The translations under genes were made by a program, and so were the position numbers. From contig JAFAMK010000399.1 in assembly GCA_019233415.1 (NCBI GenBank), positions 1-34,823 on the forward strand: a DNA stretch of 34,823 nucleotides, in the 5' to 3' direction. Positions 31,726-34,823 of this stretch are shown here, piece by piece. The notes under the pieces are model-generated. The model did no database searches, was not told the DNA's origin, and was given only the letters and a program-made list of their open reading frames with translations. The stretch comes from Vulcanimicrobiota bacterium (GTDB lineage Bacteria; Vulcanimicrobiota; Vulcanimicrobiia; Vulcanimicrobiales; Vulcanimicrobiaceae). Position 1 is the first letter of the stretch; the number at the start of each line of letters is the position of its first letter.

Positions 31726-33512
31726 CGTACGCCGGTCCGCGCGACCTGCTCGAGGTCGACCTGAGTGCGCGCAGCGCGCGGCGCGTCGCGCTCGGCGACG
31801 ACGTGTTCGCCGACGCGCTCGGCGGCGTCGGGCTCGCGGTGCGGCTGCTCGACGAGCGTGTGCGCGGCCCGCTCGACCCGCTCGGCCCGGAGAACCCGAT
31901 CGTCTTCGCAGCCGGCCCGTTCGCCTCGACGCCGGTCCCCGCCGCGAACAAGCACGCGCTCGCGACGATCTCGCCGCTGACCGGCCTGCTGAACGAAGGG
32001 CTCTCGTCGAGCCACTTCTCCGCGGTGCTGCGGCGCTGCGGGCTCGCCGCGATCGTCATCACCGGGACAGCGGAGCGCTGGACGACGCTCGCAATCGACG
32101 GCGATCAGGTTCGCTTCGAAGACGCATCCGACTTGGTCGGGTTCTCGGCGCGCGAGACGACGAAGGCGCTGCGCGAAGGGTACGGCGACCGGTCGTTGCG
32201 CGTGTGCGCGATCGGAACCGCGGGCGAGCGCGGCGTGCGCTTCGCGGCGGTCGAGAACGACGGCCGGCAAGCCGGGCGTGGCGGCACCGGCGCGGTCTTC
32301 GGCGCGAAGCGGCTCAAGGCGGTCGCGCTGCGCGGCCGCGGCGAGGTTCTTGTCGCCGATCCAGTCGCGACCGCCGTGCTGTCGGCGCGCCTGCGCGAGC
32401 GCGCGCTGGGGCCGAAGACCGCGAAGTACCGCGTGCTCGGGACGAGCGCGAACCTGCGCGTCCTGCAGCGGATGGGCCAACTGCCGACGCGCAACTTCAC
32501 CGCCGCGACGTTCGCCGGCGCGGAGAACGTCACGCCGGAGCGCGCGCGGGAGTCGAAGGGCACGTATCTCGAACTGCGCGCCGGCTGCGCGGGCTGTCCG
32601 GTGCAGTGCGAGCACCTCTACGTGCGCAAGGAGCGCGACCGGCGCGCCGCGGCGGCGAGCGAGTACGAGTCGGTGTGGGCGTTCGGCCCGAACTGCGGCG
32701 TCGACGATCTCGACGCGGTCCTCGACGCGGTCGCGCGCTGCGACGTCCTCGGCCTCGACACCATCTCGACCGGGTCGGCAATCGCGTTCGCGATGGAGTG
32801 CGCGGAGCACGGGCTCGTCCCGCGCGATGCGTTCGGCCCCATGCTGCGCTTCGGAAACGCCGCGGTACTGCTGCCGGCGATCGATGCGATCGCGGAACGG
32901 CGCGGGCTCGGCAACCTCCTCGCCGACGGCGTCCGCGCCGCGGCGCATGCGCTCGGCGGCGGCGCGGAACGGTTCGCGATGCATTGCAAGGGCCTCGAAC
33001 TGCCGGGCTACGAGCCGCGCGCGCTGCCGACGTACGCGCTGGGCCTCGCGACTTGCACGCGCGGCGCGTGCCATAACCGCGCCGCCACCTACGACCGCGA
33101 CTTGCGCGACCCGTCCGCCGCGCGCGACGACGACGCGCGGGCGCGCGACGCGATCGCGGCCGAAGACCGCGCGGTCGCGTGGGACAGCCTCGTGCTGTGC
33201 AAGTTCGTGCGCGACTGCTTCGAAGACTTCGAAACCGAAGCGGCGGCGCTGTGGAGCGCGGTCGGGGGCCTTTCGCTCGACGGCGACGGCCTGCGCGCCG
33301 CGGCGCAACGCACGTGGGAGCGCAAGCGCGCGATCAACGCGCGCCTGGGCTGGACGCCCGCCGACGACACGCTGCCGGAGCGCCTCTTCGCCGAACCGAT
33401 CGCCGACGGCCCGAACGCCGGGCGCCGCGTCGAACCCGACGCGCTCGCGTCGCTGCGCGCGACGTACGAGACGCTCCGCCGTGAGGCGGGGACCGCGCTC
33501 CCGGTCGGCTAA
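31722..33512 (+). CDS. Aldehyde:ferredoxin oxidoreductase family (tungsten pterin enzyme)
   Basis: 596 residues from the ATG at 31722 (ATGA overlap with the MoaD gene). It begins with the AOR N-domain (DLLEVDLSARSARR, VGLAVRLLDER). The 4Fe-4S cluster cysteines are Cys289, Cys292 and Cys296 (CAGCPVQC) plus Cys493 (LVLCKF). These match the Pyrococcus AOR set (288, 291, 295, 494) in spacing. The tungsto-bispterin region includes AGRGGTGAVFGAKRLKAVAL. It probably oxidises aldehydes to acids with ferredoxin as acceptor. Archaeal members use W; whether W or Mo is used here is not decided by sequence. Confidence 0.92.
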   Translation: MTYAGPRDLLEVDLSARSARRVALGDDVFADALGGVGLAVRLLDERVRGPLDPLGPENPIVFAAGPFASTPVPAANKHALATISPLTGLLNEGLSSSHFSAVLRRCGLAAIVITGTAERWTTLAIDGDQVRFEDASDLVGFSARETTKALREGYGDRSLRVCAIGTAGERGVRFAAVENDGRQAGRGGTGAVFGAKRLKAVALRGRGEVLVADPVATAVLSARLRERALGPKTAKYRVLGTSANLRVLQRMGQLPTRNFTAATFAGAENVTPERARESKGTYLELRAGCAGCPVQCEHLYVRKERDRRAAAASEYESVWAFGPNCGVDDLDAVLDAVARCDVLGLDTISTGSAIAFAMECAEHGLVPRDAFGPMLRFGNAAVLLPAIDAIAERRGLGNLLADGVRAAAHALGGGAERFAMHCKGLELPGYEPRALPTYALGLATCTRGACHNRAATYDRDLRDPSAARDDDARARDAIAAEDRAVAWDSLVLCKFVRDCFEDFETEAAALWSAVGGLSLDGDGLRAAAQRTWERKRAINARLGWTPADDTLPERLFAEPIADGPNAGRRVEPDALASLRATYETLRREAGTALPVG

Positions 33513-33521
33513 CCCCGCGCG

Positions 33522-34652
33522 ATGCGCCGTTTCATCGCTCTCGTCGTCGCGCTCGCGTGCTGCGCGCTCCCCGCGGGCGCGCGCACGCCGGCCACGTTCG
33601 GTACGCTCCCGAGCGGCCCGCTCGACGGGATCACCGACGTTCCGGGCGTGCGCGTCGCGCACGTGACGAAGGTCGAAGGAACGACGATCCGCACCGGCGC
33701 GACCGCCGTCGTGCCGAACGACGACGTGTGGTACCAGCGCGTTGCTGCAGCAACGTACGACCTCAACGGCAACGGCGAGATGACCGGCGCGCACTGGGTG
33801 GACGAGGCCGGTTTTCTCGAAGTTCCGGTCGTCCTGACGAACACGCTCAACGTCGGCCGCGTCGACGACGGCGTCGTCTCGTGGCTGATCGCGAAGCACC
33901 CGGCGATCGGCCGGCGCGAAGACGTCCCGCTCCCCGTCGTCGCCGAGTGCGACGACCAGGGCATCAACGACATTCAGGCGCGCGCGGTGCACGCCGACGA
34001 CGTCGTCGCGATGCTCGACGCGGCGAAGCCCGGCGACTTCCCACGCGGGAATGTCGGCGCCGGCACGGGGATGCGCGCGTTCGGCTTCGCGGCCGGAATC
34101 GGCTCGGCGTCGCGCGTGCTGCCGAAGAACATGGGCGGCTACACGGTCGGCGTCCTCGTCAACGTGAACACCGGCTCGCGCAGCGAGCTGCGGATCGACG
34201 GCGCGCCGGTCGGCCGCGCGTTCGCGCACGACCTGCTCCCGGTCTACCCGCGCACCGCCGGCTACGTCGCCCCAACGCGCGGCCGCGCCACCGACGGCAG
34301 CATCATCATCGTCGTCGCAACCGACGCACCGCTCGACCACACCACCCTGCGCGACATCGCAAAGCGCGCCGGAATGGGCCTAGCACGCACCGGCGCAACG
34401 TCCCACGTCTCGAGCGGCGACCTCTTCATCGCCTTCTCGACGACACACCGCTACCCGCGCGACGGCGGAATCACCGGCCCACCGCTAGACTCCGACACCG
34501 ACCACATCGACGCACTCTTCACCGCAACCGTCGAAGCAACCGAATCCGCCATCGACGACGCCCTCTTCAGCGCCCACACCATCACCGGCAACCGCGGCGT
34601 AACGTACTACCACCTCCCCTACGACCGCGTCGCACCGCTATTGCGGCATTAG
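33522..34652 (+). CDS. Secreted S58-family peptidase (DmpA/L-aminopeptidase-D-esterase-like)
   Basis: 376 residues. A signal peptide (FIALVVALACCALPAGA) suggests export. The Ntn-type S58 features are GPLDGITDVPGVRVAHV, GNVGAGTGMRAFGF and TDGSIIIVVATDAPL. Autocleavage just before Ser260 of the DGS site would free the nucleophile and split the protein into two chains, as in DmpA. It removes N-terminal residues, including D-amino acids or beta-peptides in some members. It starts 9 bp after the AOR stop and may share the transcript, although its function is unrelated. The stop overlaps the convergent TRAP-binding-protein gene by 3 bp. Confidence 0.9.
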   Translation: MRRFIALVVALACCALPAGARTPATFGTLPSGPLDGITDVPGVRVAHVTKVEGTTIRTGATAVVPNDDVWYQRVAAATYDLNGNGEMTGAHWVDEAGFLEVPVVLTNTLNVGRVDDGVVSWLIAKHPAIGRREDVPLPVVAECDDQGINDIQARAVHADDVVAMLDAAKPGDFPRGNVGAGTGMRAFGFAAGIGSASRVLPKNMGGYTVGVLVNVNTGSRSELRIDGAPVGRAFAHDLLPVYPRTAGYVAPTRGRATDGSIIIVVATDAPLDHTTLRDIAKRAGMGLARTGATSHVSSGDLFIAFSTTHRYPRDGGITGPPLDSDTDHIDALFTATVEATESAIDDALFSAHTITGNRGVTYYHLPYDRVAPLLRH

Positions 34653-34823
34653 GTCCAACCGGCGGGCGCTGCGCCGAGTCCGGCGGCTGCGGCGTCGGCG
34701 GCGCGGCGTAGGGCGACCAGTTCGCGTTCGCCGACGAGGTCTGCGGCACGGTCGTAGACGTGTGCGGTGGCGCGTACGAATGTTTGGCGCTGTTCTTCGG
34801 TGAGCTGGGTGACGTGCATGTGG
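34649..34823 (-). CDS. C-terminal end of a TRAP-type (DctP) substrate-binding protein, partial
   Basis: The minus-strand frame from the window edge to the TAA at 34651-34649 gives about 58 residues. It reads MHVTQLTEEQRQTFVRAT and then HVYDRAADLVGERELVALR, followed by an Ala-rich tail. This is how DctP-family solute-binding proteins end (LTxEQRxxFxxAxxPVYDxxADxxGxELV). The start lies outside the window. It is convergent with the S58 peptidase and overlaps its stop. Confidence 0.6.
   Translation of the reverse strand, partial: HMHVTQLTEEQRQTFVRATAHVYDRAADLVGERELVALRRAADAAAAGLGAAPAGWT

Noticed and set aside
28454..32062. Minus-strand open frame of 1202 codons
   Set aside because: It is the antisense of moeA, moeA-PBP, moaD and part of AOR. 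It is Arg-rich with no domain, and the plus-strand genes have clear motifs.
31197..34340. Minus-strand open frame of 1047 codons
   Set aside because: It is the antisense shadow of AOR and the S58 peptidase genes; long false frames are common at this GC content.
1..34823. CRISPR array
   Set aside because: No set of regularly spaced direct repeats was seen.

Overview
This is a 34.8 kb piece of a high-GC bacterial chromosome. The housekeeping parts are strongly GC-biased, genes are tightly packed, and 1-4 bp start/stop overlaps (ATGA, GTGA, TGATG) are common. The mix of a DUF5939-like adenylate cyclase, an S53 lipoprotein protease, a MoeA-PBP fusion with a tungsten-type aldehyde:ferredoxin oxidoreductase, and a PilB/PilT/PilC set would suit Candidatus Eremiobacterota (WPS-2) or a similar little-cultured high-GC phylum. 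That placement is inference; no rRNA or other phylogenetic marker was found.

Region 1 (1-5516): the tail of an unknown gene, tRNA-Arg(CCG), tadA, tRNA-Ser(CGA) with a strong terminator, and two copies of a 64-bp two-hairpin repeat. Next come a minus-strand protein of unknown function and a coupled plus-strand trio (adenylate cyclase, methyltransferase, MaoC-type hydratase). An SRAP (HMCES/YedK) gene converges on the trio.

Region 2 (about 5517-16204) is an accessory island, visibly less GC-rich than its surroundings. It has two transcription units. Unit A holds a five-helix membrane protein and two tiny Gly/Ser/Pro-rich peptides, and ends in a terminator. Unit B starts at a good sigma-70-like promoter and holds a 39-aa peptide, a 108-aa six-cysteine protein and a 2438-aa Rhs/YD-repeat protein. 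The Rhs protein begins with a domain that looks like a GS-fold carboxylate-amine ligase (Pup ligase PafA/Dop or amidoligase) and ends in a putative His-rich HNH/endonuclease VII-like toxin. A broken partial copy of the SRAP gene lies at the right end, so SRAP sequence flanks the island on both sides. A BrnT-like toxin (frameshifted) and an XRE antitoxin follow. This ligase-Rhs-toxin locus with small companion peptides is the best candidate for an undescribed system.

Region 3 (16330-22580): an OmpR-type response regulator and a histidine kinase with a GGDEF-like N-terminus, facing a minus-strand operon pilB-pilT-pilC-sigma factor in which every junction overlaps. A REP-like extragenic repeat lies upstream of that operon.

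Region 4 (22804-28220, minus strand): a DODA-type extradiol dioxygenase, an LLM flavin oxidoreductase, an S53 (kumamolisin-like) lipoprotein and ATP-dependent PEP carboxykinase.

Region 5 (28275-34823, plus strand): an overlapping operon moeA, moeA-PBP fusion, moaD-like and AOR. It probably makes and uses a tungsten or molybdenum pterin cofactor. A secreted S58 (DmpA-like) peptidase follows, then the convergent C-terminal end of a TRAP-type (DctP) binding protein cut by the window edge.
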